The notes under the pieces: generated by a model
Told to the model about the DNA's origin: nothing
What the model saw: the letters and a program-made list of their open reading frames with translations, nothing else
The model's database searches: none
Part shown: positions 19,689 through 28,302 of the stretch, one piece after another
Position numbering within the stretch: the first letter of the stretch is position 1
Layout of the letters: every line of letters starts with the position of its first letter
Translations under genes and position numbers: made by a program
NCBI GenBank assembly: GCA_913775715.1
Contig: CAJYMC010000009.1
Location: forward strand, 124,001-188,000
Source of the DNA: an uncultured Exiguobacterium sp.
GTDB taxonomy: Bacteria > Bacillota > Bacilli > Exiguobacteriales > Exiguobacteriaceae
Length of the DNA: 64,000 bases
Reading direction: 5' to 3'

Positions 19689-21131
19689 TTATAACTTCGG
19701 AAGCGCGAATCCACCTGTCGCAAGCTCAAACGCATGCGCAGCGCGATAGATCGTCGCCTCATCGAAATGTTTTCCAATGATTTGTAAGCCGACCGGAAGA
19801 CCGTCGACGAATCCAGCTGGAACCGAGATGGCTGGGACACCTGCTAAGTTGATTGGAATCGTCAAGATGTCATTCGCATACATCGTGACCGGATCATCGA
19901 GCTGTGCACCGAGTTCGAATGCTGGTGTCGGTGCTGTTGGTCCGATGATGACGTCGTAGTTCGCGAGGACATCGTCGAAGTCTTTTTTGATCAACGTCCG
20001 AGCTTGTTGTGCTTTTTTATAGTAGGCATCGTAGTAACCTGAGCTGAGCGCGTACGTTCCGAGCATGATCCGGCGTTTGACTTCGTCTCCGAATCCTTGC
20101 GAGCGAGAATACTTGAAGACATCCTCGAGTGCGTCCGCTTCGGCACGGACCCCGTAACGAATACCGTCAAAGCGCGCGAGGTTCGAAGATGCTTCCGATG
20201 AAGCGAGTAAGTAGTACGTCGCAAGCGCATATTTCGAGTTCGGGAGTGAGACCTCATCGACTGTCGCACCGAGTGCTTCGAGTTTTTGGATTGCTTCCCG
20301 GATGTTGGCTTTGACGCCTTCACTGACACCCTCACCGAAGTATTCTTTCGGAACAGCGATCTTCAGTCCTTTGATATCGCCTGTCAACGCTTGTGTGTAA
20401 TCCGTTGCCGCGACGTTCGCAGACGTCGAATCCATCTCACAGTGTCCTGCGATTGCGCTCAAGAGATAGGCGTTGTCTTCGACTGTCCGTGTTAACGGAC
20501 CGATTTGGTCAAGCGACGACGCGAACGCAACGAGACCGAAGCGTGAGACGAGACCATATGTCGGTTTCAAGCCGATGACACCACAATAGGCAGCCGGTTG
20601 GCGAATCGAACCACCTGTATCCGAACCAAGGCTGAACAAGACTTCGCCTGCTGCGACAGCTGCTGCTGAACCACCCGAAGAACCACCTGGAACGTGTTGC
20701 GTATTCCATGGGTTGCGGACTGGTTTGTACGCTGAGTTCTCGTTTGAAGAACCCATCGCGAACTCATCCATGTTCAATTTTCCGATCGTGATCGCCCCTG
20801 CTTCGTGCAGACGCTCGACGACCGTCGCGTCATGTGCTGGTACGAAGTTCTCGAGGAATTTCGAACCACATGTCGTCGTCATCCCTTTCGTGACGATGTT
20901 ATCCTTGACGCCGATTGGAAGACCAAACAATGGATTCGCTTCGTGTTTCGCGACATCATCCATTCGTTTCGCTTGTTCGAATGCTTCTTCATTCAATGAG
21001 AGAAACGCACCGATTTTTCCATCGACACGGTCGATTTGATCAAAGGATTCTTGGACGAGTTCAGAAACTTTGACTTCGCCATCCTGAATGAGTGTGTGTA
21101 GTGTTTTGACACCATGTTCAAAAAGTGACAT
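19689..21131 (-). CDS. gatA: Asp-tRNA(Asn)/Glu-tRNA(Gln) amidotransferase subunit A
   Basis: This 480-residue amidase-signature enzyme releases ammonia from glutamine for GatB. The Lys/cis-Ser/Ser triad regions are present: [25 protein letters not shown] and [12 protein letters not shown]. Its length is usual for the family. It lies between gatC (15-base gap) and gatB (14-base gap), with a ribosome binding site AAGGAGG before ATG. Confidence 0.97.
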   Translation of the reverse strand: MSLFEHGVKTLHTLIQDGEVKVSELVQESFDQIDRVDGKIGAFLSLNEEAFEQAKRMDDVAKHEANPLFGLPIGVKDNIVTKGMTTTCGSKFLENFVPAHDATVVERLHEAGAITIGKLNMDEFAMGSSNENSAYKPVRNPWNTQHVPGGSSGGSAAAVAAGEVLFSLGSDTGGSIRQPAAYCGVIGLKPTYGLVSRFGLVAFASSLDQIGPLTRTVEDNAYLLSAIAGHCEMDSTSANVAATDYTQALTGDIKGLKIAVPKEYFGEGVSEGVKANIREAIQKLEALGATVDEVSLPNSKYALATYYLLASSEASSNLARFDGIRYGVRAEADALEDVFKYSRSQGFGDEVKRRIMLGTYALSSGYYDAYYKKAQQARTLIKKDFDDVLANYDVIIGPTAPTPAFELGAQLDDPVTMYANDILTIPINLAGVPAISVPAGFVDGLPVGLQIIGKHFDEATIYRAAHAFELATGGFALPKL

Positions 21132-21146
21132 CGGGTCATTTCCTCC

Positions 21147-21437
21147 TTATTCGAACACCGCTGGGACGCGGACTTGTCCGTCTTCCCAATCGGGTGCGAG
21201 TCGTTCTACTTCCGTACGCGGAAGTGATGGACGTACTTCGTCCTTACGTAGGACGTTCTTTAAATCGAGGACATGAGTCGTCGGTTCGACGCCTGTCGTA
21301 TCGAGTTCATTTAATTGTTCGGCGAACCCGAGAATCTTCTCGAGTTGTCCTGTGAATTGTGCTACTTCTTCATCTGTCACGGCAAGGCGTGCCAAATGCG
21401 CCACGTGGCGGACTTGCTCCTCATTAATCTTTGCCAT
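21147..21437 (-). CDS. gatC: Asp-tRNA(Asn)/Glu-tRNA(Gln) amidotransferase subunit C
   Basis: This 96-residue protein stabilises the GatA-GatB complex. [16 protein letters not shown] at the N-terminus is characteristic, as is the [11 protein letters not shown] stretch. It is the first gene of the operon. GGAGGTGGAATGAC precedes its ATG. A candidate extended -10 (TGCTATGAT on the minus strand, 21485-21493) lies about 50 bases upstream. Confidence 0.95.
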   Translation of the reverse strand: MAKINEEQVRHVAHLARLAVTDEEVAQFTGQLEKILGFAEQLNELDTTGVEPTTHVLDLKNVLRKDEVRPSLPRTEVERLAPDWEDGQVRVPAVFE

Positions 21438-21507
21438 GTCATTCCACCTCCGGAACTTTTGCGATATATTTTACACTATTTCTAATCATAGCACTTTTCG
21501 TCCAGAC

Positions 21508-21550
21508 AAAAAAGACGATGGTGCATCGGGGGGAGGTCCGCACCATCGTC
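21508..21550 (-). terminator. terminator after mntH
   Basis: A perfect 11-bp stem (21514-21524 with 21540-21550) is followed by six T on the minus strand. A second, shorter hairpin (21566-21586, AAGCTT arms) lies between it and the mntH stop. Confidence 0.85.
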
Positions 21551-21637
21551 CTTATAGGGGTAGCAAAGCTTCCGGGCGGAAAGCTTCTAGTTATGAAATA
21601 CCCGGTTTAAATCAGACGAAACAAAAATACTGAATAT

Positions 21638-22855
21638 TCATACTAAGACATCGACGAGCAGATAGATATTGAAGACGATGACGATCGAGACAATGATCCA
21701 GGCCAACGCGTTCATGAACCGACTGTTCCGATGTTCTCCCATGTACCGCTCACTTGCTGTTGCCCGAATCAAGGGAATCAACGCAAACGGAATCCCGAAC
21801 GATAAGGCAACCTGACTCAGGACAAGTGCCCGTGTCGGATCAAAACCGGAGAATAGCAACAGGATTGCCGGCAGCATCGTCACGGTCCGTCGAACGAACA
21901 ACGGCAGTTGGAGATGGAGGAATCCCCGCATGATCGCGTCCCCCGACATCGTCCCGACGCTTGATGAAGCGAGACCTGAGACGAGTAAGGCAATCGCAAA
22001 CAGATACGGTGCGATGCCACCGAGCGTGACATGTAGTCCTTCATAAATTTCTTCAAGCGAACCCGCTTGATACTTCGTGCCGTAAAAGACACTGGCCGCG
22101 ATGACGAGCATCGCTCCGTTGACTGCTCCGGCAATCAACATCGCACCCCAAATATCGAAGCGTTGGATCCGTAGCAACGGCATCTTGTTCGCGACATGCC
22201 CCATCCGTCGTTTCGTTAAATCGGAATGAAGATAGATCGCATGCGGCATGACGGTCGCTCCAAGCATCCCGGCAGCAAGGACGATGCTCGACGTACCTTC
22301 GAATCCCGGTAGCAATCCTGCCGATAGATCACGGAAGACCGGATGGACTTCGAATACTTCAATCGCAAACGCAGCGGCGATGATTAAGACGAGTACCGCG
22401 ATGACGGCTTCGAAATGCCGGAGTCCCTTTTGCTCGAATCCAAGGATGACGAACGACAAGACTGCCGTCAACAATGCCGCCATCCGTAAATCGATCGCAA
22501 ATAGTAAATGAAATCCGAGTGCGGCTCCAACGAACTCCGCGAGATCGGTTGCCATCGCGACGAGCTCCGCTTGTACCCAGTAGAAGAAGCGAGAGACCGG
22601 CGATAACTCTTCCCGGATCACTTCCGCTAAACTAAGATTGCTGACGATTCCAAGTTTGGCTGATAGGAACTGAATGACGACGGCCATCAAGTTCGAGGCA
22701 ACGATGACCCAAAGCAGTAAGTAACCATACTGGGCACCTGCCGTCATGTTTGTCGCAAAGTTTCCCGGATCGAGGTACGCGACGGCAGCAACGAACGCCG
22801 GTCCGATATATGTTCGTTTTCTTGGTAACTCTTGTGTAAGTGGCTGTGTCGCCAT
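21638..22855 (-). CDS. mntH: Nramp-family Mn2+ transporter
   Basis: This 405-residue integral membrane protein has the Nramp metal-site signature DPGNFATN in the first helix and MPHAIYLHSD in the sixth. It imports manganese using the proton gradient. The frame opens three codons earlier at a GTG that overlaps the ribosome binding site; GAGGTGAACGAG before the ATG at 22855 decides the start. The promoter at 22883-22910 overlaps an MntR-like site. Confidence 0.94.
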   Translation of the reverse strand: MATQPLTQELPRKRTYIGPAFVAAVAYLDPGNFATNMTAGAQYGYLLLWVIVASNLMAVVIQFLSAKLGIVSNLSLAEVIREELSPVSRFFYWVQAELVAMATDLAEFVGAALGFHLLFAIDLRMAALLTAVLSFVILGFEQKGLRHFEAVIAVLVLIIAAAFAIEVFEVHPVFRDLSAGLLPGFEGTSSIVLAAGMLGATVMPHAIYLHSDLTKRRMGHVANKMPLLRIQRFDIWGAMLIAGAVNGAMLVIAASVFYGTKYQAGSLEEIYEGLHVTLGGIAPYLFAIALLVSGLASSSVGTMSGDAIMRGFLHLQLPLFVRRTVTMLPAILLLFSGFDPTRALVLSQVALSFGIPFALIPLIRATASERYMGEHRNSRFMNALAWIIVSIVIVFNIYLLVDVLV

Positions 22856-22882
22856 CTCGTTCACCTCACTTTTTGTTTTTTA

Positions 22883-22910
22883 TTATACGCTCATTTTGCG
22901 CAAGTGCAAC
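22883..22910 (-). promoter_or_regulatory. mntH promoter with possible MntR site
   Basis: On the minus strand TTGCAC (22905-22910), a 16-base spacer and a perfect TATAAT (22883-22888) form a strong vegetative promoter. The opposite strand around 22895-22910 reads TTTTGCGCAAGTGCAA, which partly matches the MntR boxes of Bacillus mntH and mntA as I remember them, so Mn-dependent repression is plausible. Confidence 0.6.
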
Positions 22911-22950
22911 AAATATGTTTATGGTAAATAATAACGTATGAAGTAAACAA

Positions 22951-22988
22951 AAAAGGAGTGTCTCCTGTAATCAGGAAACACTCCTTTT
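22951..22988 (-). terminator. terminator after the proline symporter gene
   Basis: A 17-bp stem with an interior mismatch (22951-22967 with 22972-22988) ends in a run of T on the minus strand. Confidence 0.88.
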
Positions 22989-22994
22989 GGTTAG

Positions 22995-24506
22995 TTAGAC
23001 GATCTTCCGCTCAGGCTCTGCACCTTTTAGTTGTGCTTGTACTTGATCGAATTCATCGTAGATCGCTTGACTCGGTTCCTTCGTCACGAGACTACCGATG
23101 ACGAGCGCAATCGTCGAAGCGATAAAAGCTGGAATCATCTCATACATTTCCGAAATGTATGATGGCAATCCGGCAACGTTCTGATTGATAAGGATCCAAG
23201 CGATGACGACGACGGATCCCGTAATCATTGATGCGAGTGCTCCCGTTTTGTTCATTCGGCGCCAGAGTAAGCTAAACAGCACGACTGGACCGAACGCCGA
23301 ACCAAAACCAGCCCACGCGTATCCGACGAGCGTCAAGATCGACTTCTGCGCACCGAACGATAAGAGAATCGCGAGAAGCGCAACGACGAGAACCATCACG
23401 CGACCCATGACCATCAGTTCACGGTCTGAGGCGTCACGCTTGAAGAAACGGTGATAGAAATCATTCGTTGCCGCACTCGAAGAGACGAGTAACTGCGTCG
23501 AGATCGTCGACATGATCGCAGCAAGTAACGCTGCCAGCAACAGTCCCGTAATGAATCCAGGGAATAGATCACGTGATAATTGAATGAATACATTCTCTGG
23601 ATTTTTTAGTCCAGCACTTTGTTGCGTGTAATAGGCATATCCGATCAAACCTGTCACCATCGCACCAACAATCGAGAACGTCATCCAGATCATCCCGACG
23701 CGACGCGCCGACTTCATCTCGTGTAAGTTACGGATCGCCATGAAACGAACGATGATATGCGGTTGACCGAAATATCCGAGTCCCCAAGCGAGGAGCGAGA
23801 CGATACCAATCGTCGTCGTCCCTTTGAAGAGTTCCAGTTTCGAGCCGTCCGTCGACCGAATCGTCTCAAGTGTATCGTTGATCCCGCCACTTAAAGTCAG
23901 CGCGACAGCTGGTACGATCAGCAACGCGATGACCATGATCATCCCTTGGACGACGTCCGTCCAACTGACGGCAAGGAAACCACCGAGGAAGACATACGCG
24001 ATGACGACGCCTGCTAAAATCCAAAGACCTGTCGTATAATCCAGTCCGAAGACCGCTTCAAACAAACGACCACCAGCGACAAAACCACTTGATGCGTACA
24101 TTATAAAGAATATTAAGATAACTCCAGCTGAAACAGTACGCAAAACGCCACTTTTATCGTGGAATCGTTTTTCAAAGTAATCGGGAATCGTGATCGCATC
24201 CCCTGCATGTGCCGTATACGCACGCAGACGCGGCGCGACGAGTAACCAGTTGGCATAAGCGCCAAGCAATAAACCAACGACGATCCATCCACTGGACAGA
24301 CCAGTTGCATACATCGCACCCGGTAATCCCATCAACAGCCAGCCACTCATGTCACTTGCTCCAGCAGAGAGCGCTGTGACGACGGGACCGATCGTACGTC
24401 CCCCAAGCATGTAGTCATTCATGTTCTTCGTCCGATAATACGCAATGACGCCTAGTGCGACCATCAGTCCGAGATACAGCAAAATCGCGAACCACATTCC
24501 GTTCAT
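22995..24506 (-). CDS. putP: sodium/proline symporter
   Basis: This 503-residue protein is a sodium:solute symporter with about 13 helices. LGGRTIGPVVTALSAGASDMSGWLLMG is the PutP/OpuE sodium- and proline-site region, and GYFGQPHI and LLAAIMSTISTQLLVSSSA are further family signatures. It takes up proline as nutrient or osmoprotectant. The frame opens 14 codons upstream; GGGGGAGCAAGG before the ATG at 24506 decides the start. Its neighbour encodes P5C dehydrogenase, which suggests proline catabolism. Confidence 0.9.
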   Translation of the reverse strand: MNGMWFAILLYLGLMVALGVIAYYRTKNMNDYMLGGRTIGPVVTALSAGASDMSGWLLMGLPGAMYATGLSSGWIVVGLLLGAYANWLLVAPRLRAYTAHAGDAITIPDYFEKRFHDKSGVLRTVSAGVILIFFIMYASSGFVAGGRLFEAVFGLDYTTGLWILAGVVIAYVFLGGFLAVSWTDVVQGMIMVIALLIVPAVALTLSGGINDTLETIRSTDGSKLELFKGTTTIGIVSLLAWGLGYFGQPHIIVRFMAIRNLHEMKSARRVGMIWMTFSIVGAMVTGLIGYAYYTQQSAGLKNPENVFIQLSRDLFPGFITGLLLAALLAAIMSTISTQLLVSSSAATNDFYHRFFKRDASDRELMVMGRVMVLVVALLAILLSFGAQKSILTLVGYAWAGFGSAFGPVVLFSLLWRRMNKTGALASMITGSVVVIAWILINQNVAGLPSYISEMYEMIPAFIASTIALVIGSLVTKEPSQAIYDEFDQVQAQLKGAEPERKIV

Positions 24507-24536
24507 CCTTGCTCCCCCTTTTTTTCGTGATATAAG

Positions 24537-24565
24537 AAAAACGGGCATGCAGGTCGCACACCCGT
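24537..24565 (-). terminator. terminator after rocA
   Basis: A 10-bp stem with two wobble pairs (24541-24550 with 24556-24565) is followed by TTTTTCTT on the minus strand. It lies inside the leader of putP, which therefore probably has its own promoter. Confidence 0.8.
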
Positions 24566-24585
24566 TTCATCTATTAAACACCATT

Positions 24586-26130
24586 TCAGAACATTTCTGA
24601 AGTTGTTTTTGCTTGAAGATGTAAAGTCAAGTAATCTGGTCCGCCCGCTTTCGAATCCGTTCCAGACATGTTGAATCCACCGAATGGTTGGTAGCCAACG
24701 ATTGCGCCTGTGCACCCACGGTTGAAGTAGAGGTTACCGACGTGGAAGTTCGCACGCGCGTACTCTTGGTTCGTCCGGTCTTGCGTGATGACAGCACCTG
24801 TCAATCCGTATTCCGTGTTGTTTGCGATGTCGATTGCTTCTTTGAAATCCTTCGCTTTCGTGAAGGCAACGACTGGTCCAAAGATCTCTTCTTGCATCAA
24901 ACGATCCGTTGGTTGAACGTCCGCGACGACTGTCGGTGAGACGAAGAATCCTGTTGAATCATCCGCCGTACCACCTGCGACGATGCGTCCTTCTTCTTTT
25001 GCGACGTCGAAGTACGACGTAATTTTCTTGAACGCTGCTGCGTCGATGACCGGTCCGACATTGTTTGAGACATCTGTCGGGTTACCGATGCTCAGTTTAT
25101 TCGTGTTCGCGACGACTTTTTCGAGCAACTCGTCATAGACAGAGTCGAGTGCGACGACACGTGAACAAGCTGAACATTTTTGACCCGAGAATCCGAATGC
25201 CGCTTTCGTGATCATGTCCGCTGCGTAATCGAGGTCAGCCGACTCATCGATGACCATCGTATCTTTTCCGCCCATTTCCGCGATGACGCGTTTGAGCCAG
25301 ATTTGACCTTCGTTTAGTTTCGATGCCCGCTCGTTGATGCGAAGACCGACATCACGTGATCCCGTGAAGCTGATGAAACGTGTTTTCGGATGGTCGACGA
25401 GGTAGTCACCGACTTCTGCCCCTGAACCGGGTACGAAGTTCAAGACGCCTGCCGGAAGACCAGCCTGCTCCATCACTTCGACGAATTTCGCTGCGACGAC
25501 CGGTGTCGTCGATGCAGGTTTCAAGAGGATCGGATTCCCTGCCACGATTGCTGCGACAGCTGTTCCAGCCATGATCGCGAGTGGGAAGTTCCATGGTGAG
25601 ATGATGACACCAACACCGAGTGGAATGTAATCGTAACGGTTGTATTCGCCTGGACGACTCTCGACTTTTTTGCCGTCTTTTAAGACGAGCATCTGACGTG
25701 CGTAGTACTCGAGGAAGTCGATCGCTTCTGCTGTGTCGGCATCGGCTTCATTCCAAGGCTTCCCTGCTTCTTTGACGAGGTAGGCAGAGAACTCATGCTT
25801 CCGCTTACGGATAATGTTCGCTGCTTTGAATAGGACGTCCGCACGTACAGACGGATTGACGAATTTCCATGTTTCGAAAGCTGTGACTGCTGCTTGCATC
25901 GCTTCTTCTGCATGTTCCTGTGTCGCTTTCGAGACACGTCCGACGATCTCTTCTTTGTTAGCCGGATTGACGGAGACGATTTTATCTTCCGTCGTCACAT
26001 GTTTCCCACCGATGACGAGCGGATAATCTTTGCCGAGTTCTTGCGTGACGAGTTCAAGTGCCTCTTCGAACGCTTTCTTGTTTGCTTCTTGTGAGAAGTC
26101 CGTGAATGGTTCGTGTTTGTACGGAATCAT
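24586..26130 (-). CDS. rocA: 1-pyrroline-5-carboxylate dehydrogenase
   Basis: This 514-residue aldehyde dehydrogenase oxidises glutamate semialdehyde to glutamate with NAD. The catalytic Cys is in [11 protein letters not shown], the general base Glu in [11 protein letters not shown], and SFTGSRDVG is the cofactor-binding loop. Its length equals Bacillus RocA. The open frame starts 41 codons upstream, but GGGGGAATAGAG before the ATG at 26130 decides the start. The promoter upstream carries two near-consensus cre sites. No proline dehydrogenase gene lies nearby. Confidence 0.93.
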   Translation of the reverse strand: MIPYKHEPFTDFSQEANKKAFEEALELVTQELGKDYPLVIGGKHVTTEDKIVSVNPANKEEIVGRVSKATQEHAEEAMQAAVTAFETWKFVNPSVRADVLFKAANIIRKRKHEFSAYLVKEAGKPWNEADADTAEAIDFLEYYARQMLVLKDGKKVESRPGEYNRYDYIPLGVGVIISPWNFPLAIMAGTAVAAIVAGNPILLKPASTTPVVAAKFVEVMEQAGLPAGVLNFVPGSGAEVGDYLVDHPKTRFISFTGSRDVGLRINERASKLNEGQIWLKRVIAEMGGKDTMVIDESADLDYAADMITKAAFGFSGQKCSACSRVVALDSVYDELLEKVVANTNKLSIGNPTDVSNNVGPVIDAAAFKKITSYFDVAKEEGRIVAGGTADDSTGFFVSPTVVADVQPTDRLMQEEIFGPVVAFTKAKDFKEAIDIANNTEYGLTGAVITQDRTNQEYARANFHVGNLYFNRGCTGAIVGYQPFGGFNMSGTDSKAGGPDYLTLHLQAKTTSEMF

Positions 26131-26155
26131 CTCTATTCCCCCTTTAATCTCTACT

Positions 26156-26204
26156 TTAAATCGCTTACATTCTCCATTGTACAGAAGCATGAGTCCGCTT
26201 ACAA
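26156..26204 (-). promoter_or_regulatory. rocA promoter with two near-consensus cre sites
   Basis: On the minus strand TTGTAA (26199-26204), 17 bases and TACAAT (26176-26181) form a promoter. TGTAAGCGGACTCA (26190-26203) overlaps the -35 and TGTAAGCGATTTAA (26156-26169) lies just downstream. Each differs from the cre consensus TGWAANCGNTNWCA at one position, which suggests CcpA repression. Confidence 0.6.
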
Positions 26205-26213
26205 TTATTCTAG

Positions 26214-26251
26214 TCAAAAAAATAGAGGAGCGACCGATTTGGTCTCTCCTC
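26214..26251 (-). terminator. terminator after the HesB-like gene
   Basis: An 11-bp stem with one mismatch (26225-26235 with 26241-26251) is followed by a T-rich run on the minus strand. It directly precedes the rocA promoter. Confidence 0.8.
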
Positions 26252-26261
26252 ACTTCTCTAT

Positions 26262-26549
26262 TTATTCCTTCGCTTGTGAAAAGACGATCTCTTCGTGTTC
26301 GATCGAGACTTTAACGTCTTGTCCTTGGAACAACCAGTCATCTTGATCAGAGACAACGAAGTGGATGCCGTCAACGACCTCTTCGACCGCTGCCCGTTCG
26401 ACTTCTTCCATATGAACGCCGACCGAGAAACCTTGTGTTAAATCCGTTGAGCCACCATATTTTGCGAAGAAGCGAATCGTATCGCCCGATTTTGCTTCCA
26501 TCTCATCTTTGAAGTATTGCAATGCATCATCTGTAATATGAATTTTCAT
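26262..26549 (-). CDS. HesB-like protein without cysteines
   Basis: This 95-residue protein has the small A-type carrier fold ([13 protein letters not shown], then [13 protein letters not shown], then [19 protein letters not shown]). It contains no cysteine at all, so unlike IscA or SufA it cannot hold an iron-sulfur cluster in the usual way. It resembles the YneR-like HesB proteins of Bacillales, whose role is not known. The GTG three codons upstream is too close to AAGGGGAG, so I start at the ATG at 26549. Confidence 0.8.
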   Translation of the reverse strand: MKIHITDDALQYFKDEMEAKSGDTIRFFAKYGGSTDLTQGFSVGVHMEEVERAAVEEVVDGIHFVVSDQDDWLFQGQDVKVSIEHEEIVFSQAKE

Positions 26550-26671
26550 ATCTTTCACTCCCCTTTCGTTTAGTGTACCGATATCCTACTCAAAAAAGCG
26601 AATTTCCTGTATGGTAGAGACAAGATTAGCTATGAAATCATCACGGAACACTCATCTTAGGAGGAATTCGA

Positions 26672-27511
26672 ATGAAACGATCGCTCGTAGTGCTGCTTGC
26701 GACCAGTCTCGTACTCGTCGGTTGCGGAAACGATTCCCCGTCTTCTACAGATACCAAATCCCCGAAGACGACGGAAACGAAACAACAGAAGGCTGAACAA
26801 GCCGTTCTTGACGTCTATCAAACATACGAAAAAACGCTCGGTCAATCCGGAAGAGCAGATGCAAAAGACCTTGCATCGATTGAATATACAGGTGACGCAA
26901 AACAACTTGAGCCCCTCGCCGTCGGTGCAAAGAACTTGAACGTCGTTCCTGGCAAGGTCGTCAAGTCGTTCCAAAAGGGCGACGTCGCTTATATCATCCA
27001 TGAATTTAAGGATGCGAAAGGATCGATTCTCCCGAACCGCGGATCGAAGCTGTTATTGAAGAAAGACGACGAGTGGAAAATCGTTCTGACACCGACGACA
27101 TTCGATCCGTCCGTCTTCTCGACTCTAGGCGACATGTTCACTGGATTTAACGCTGATGAGTATGGGGTCAATGCGAAGGCGGCTGATGAGATCGGAAAAA
27201 CCGATGAAAAAGAGCAGGATGCCGTCTTTTCTCGTGTCAATGCGCAAACCGATTATATGGCGCTTGAGATGAACAGTAACATTTTGATGATTTACGGTGA
27301 GGCTCTTAAGAACGAAGGAAATCCTGAGACGCTCGTCGATTACTATCAAGACTATGCGGATTGGTATGAAGAAGAACAGCCACTCCTCATGAAGACAGCG
27401 AAAGCCGGGACGGATTATGAGAAATACTTGATTGCCCTCGATCCTTTAAAAGAAAGTCTTCAAAAGAAGCTTGAGAAATATGCGGATCAATTAAACATGG
27501 AATTAGGATAA
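26672..27511 (+). CDS. lipoprotein of unknown function
   Basis: This 279-residue protein has a lipoprotein signal peptide (Lys-Arg start, hydrophobic core, lipobox LVGC with Cys at residue 18). A Ser/Thr/Lys-rich linker follows to about residue 40, then a mixed alpha/beta region. It should sit on the outer face of the membrane. I do not recognise a catalytic motif. The bcp gene starts 13 bases after its stop, so the two are probably cotranscribed. GGAGGAATTCGA precedes the ATG. Confidence 0.8.
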   Translation: MKRSLVVLLATSLVLVGCGNDSPSSTDTKSPKTTETKQQKAEQAVLDVYQTYEKTLGQSGRADAKDLASIEYTGDAKQLEPLAVGAKNLNVVPGKVVKSFQKGDVAYIIHEFKDAKGSILPNRGSKLLLKKDDEWKIVLTPTTFDPSVFSTLGDMFTGFNADEYGVNAKAADEIGKTDEKEQDAVFSRVNAQTDYMALEMNSNILMIYGEALKNEGNPETLVDYYQDYADWYEEEQPLLMKTAKAGTDYEKYLIALDPLKESLQKKLEKYADQLNMELG

Positions 27512-27523
27512 GGAGGAATTTTC

Positions 27524-27973
27524 ATGCAAGCACCTACATTCACCCTTCCGAACGCACAAGGAGAACCGATTTCCCTCGAGGATTATCGTGGAAAAAAAGT
27601 CGTACTCTATTTCTATCCGAAGGACTCAACACCTGGTTGTACGACCGAGGCATGTGATTTCCGTGATGCAACGCAAGCGTTCGAAGAGAACAACACCGTC
27701 ATTCTCGGTGTTTCTGCTGATAGTCAGAAACGGCATCAAAACTTTATCGCAAAATACGAATTACCGTTTCAATTGTTATCAGATGTCGATCACGAAGTCT
27801 GTGAGCAATACGATGTCTGGCAACTGAAAAAGAACTACGGTAAGGAATATTATGGAATCGTCCGTTCAACTTTCTTAATCGATGAATCCGGTGAAATCGT
27901 CAAGGAATGGCGTAGTGTGAAAGTAAAGGATCACGTCGCAGAAGCACTTCAGTACGTACAAGAGCAAAAATGA
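27524..27973 (+). CDS. bcp: thioredoxin-dependent peroxiredoxin, Bcp type
   Basis: This 149-residue peroxiredoxin has the peroxidatic cysteine C39 in PGCTTEAC with C44 as resolving cysteine, and the YPKDSTPGC motif typical of the Bcp/PrxQ group. It reduces peroxides in the cytoplasm using thioredoxin. It sits 13 bases after the lipoprotein gene and is followed by a strong terminator. Confidence 0.93.
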   Translation: MQAPTFTLPNAQGEPISLEDYRGKKVVLYFYPKDSTPGCTTEACDFRDATQAFEENNTVILGVSADSQKRHQNFIAKYELPFQLLSDVDHEVCEQYDVWQLKKNYGKEYYGIVRSTFLIDESGEIVKEWRSVKVKDHVAEALQYVQEQK

Positions 27974-27977
27974 GTTC

Positions 27978-28011
27978 AAGAACCAGTTGTTAGATGCAAC
28001 TGGTTCTTTTT
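27978..28011 (+). terminator. terminator after bcp
   Basis: A perfect 12-bp stem (27978-27989 with 27997-28008) is followed by a T run. Confidence 0.93.
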
Positions 28012-28127
28012 GTATTTAAAAATTCTAAAAACTCCTAATTTTATCCTTAAATAAAAATAATTTCTCGCAAAAAACGTTGGTATCACACATAAATTTAATA
28101 ATTTTGAAATAATCTGAAAATATTCTA

Positions 28128-28156
28128 TTGATTTTTCTGAATATTGTATTTATTAT
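28128..28156 (+). promoter_or_regulatory. oppA promoter
   Basis: TTGATT (28128-28133), a 17-base spacer and TATTAT (28151-28156) lie in a very AT-rich stretch. Transcription should start near 28163, giving a leader of about 140 nt before the oppA start. Confidence 0.55.
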
Positions 28157-28168
28157 TGATAACAAGTT

Positions 28169-28238
28169 GATCCGGTGCTTTCCACAGCTTAATAATAAAA
28201 GGCGATGACCCCTCTTATTTTTAGTCGGACACCGGATC
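28169..28238 (+). ncRNA. structured oppA leader of unknown type
   Basis: A perfect 9-bp stem (GATCCGGTG 28169-28177 with CACCGGATC 28230-28238) closes a 52-nt region. That region contains a second imperfect helix (28194-28202 with 28211-28219). It begins just after the predicted transcription start. It matches no riboswitch consensus I know. It could be a 5' stabiliser or a regulatory leader. The rest of the 329-base gap (27974-28302) holds only the bcp terminator and the AT-rich promoter. Confidence 0.45.
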
Positions 28239-28302
28239 GCTATCCTATCGGTTCTTATCGTTTCACCATATATATCTATTTCTTTTGGGAGGGATTTACT
28301 TT

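Noticed and set aside
28169-28238. Fluoride riboswitch in the oppA leader, suggested by GGCGATGACCCCTC
   Set aside because: The 5' half of the fluoride motif and its pseudoknot partner are absent, and the gene is not a fluoride exporter.
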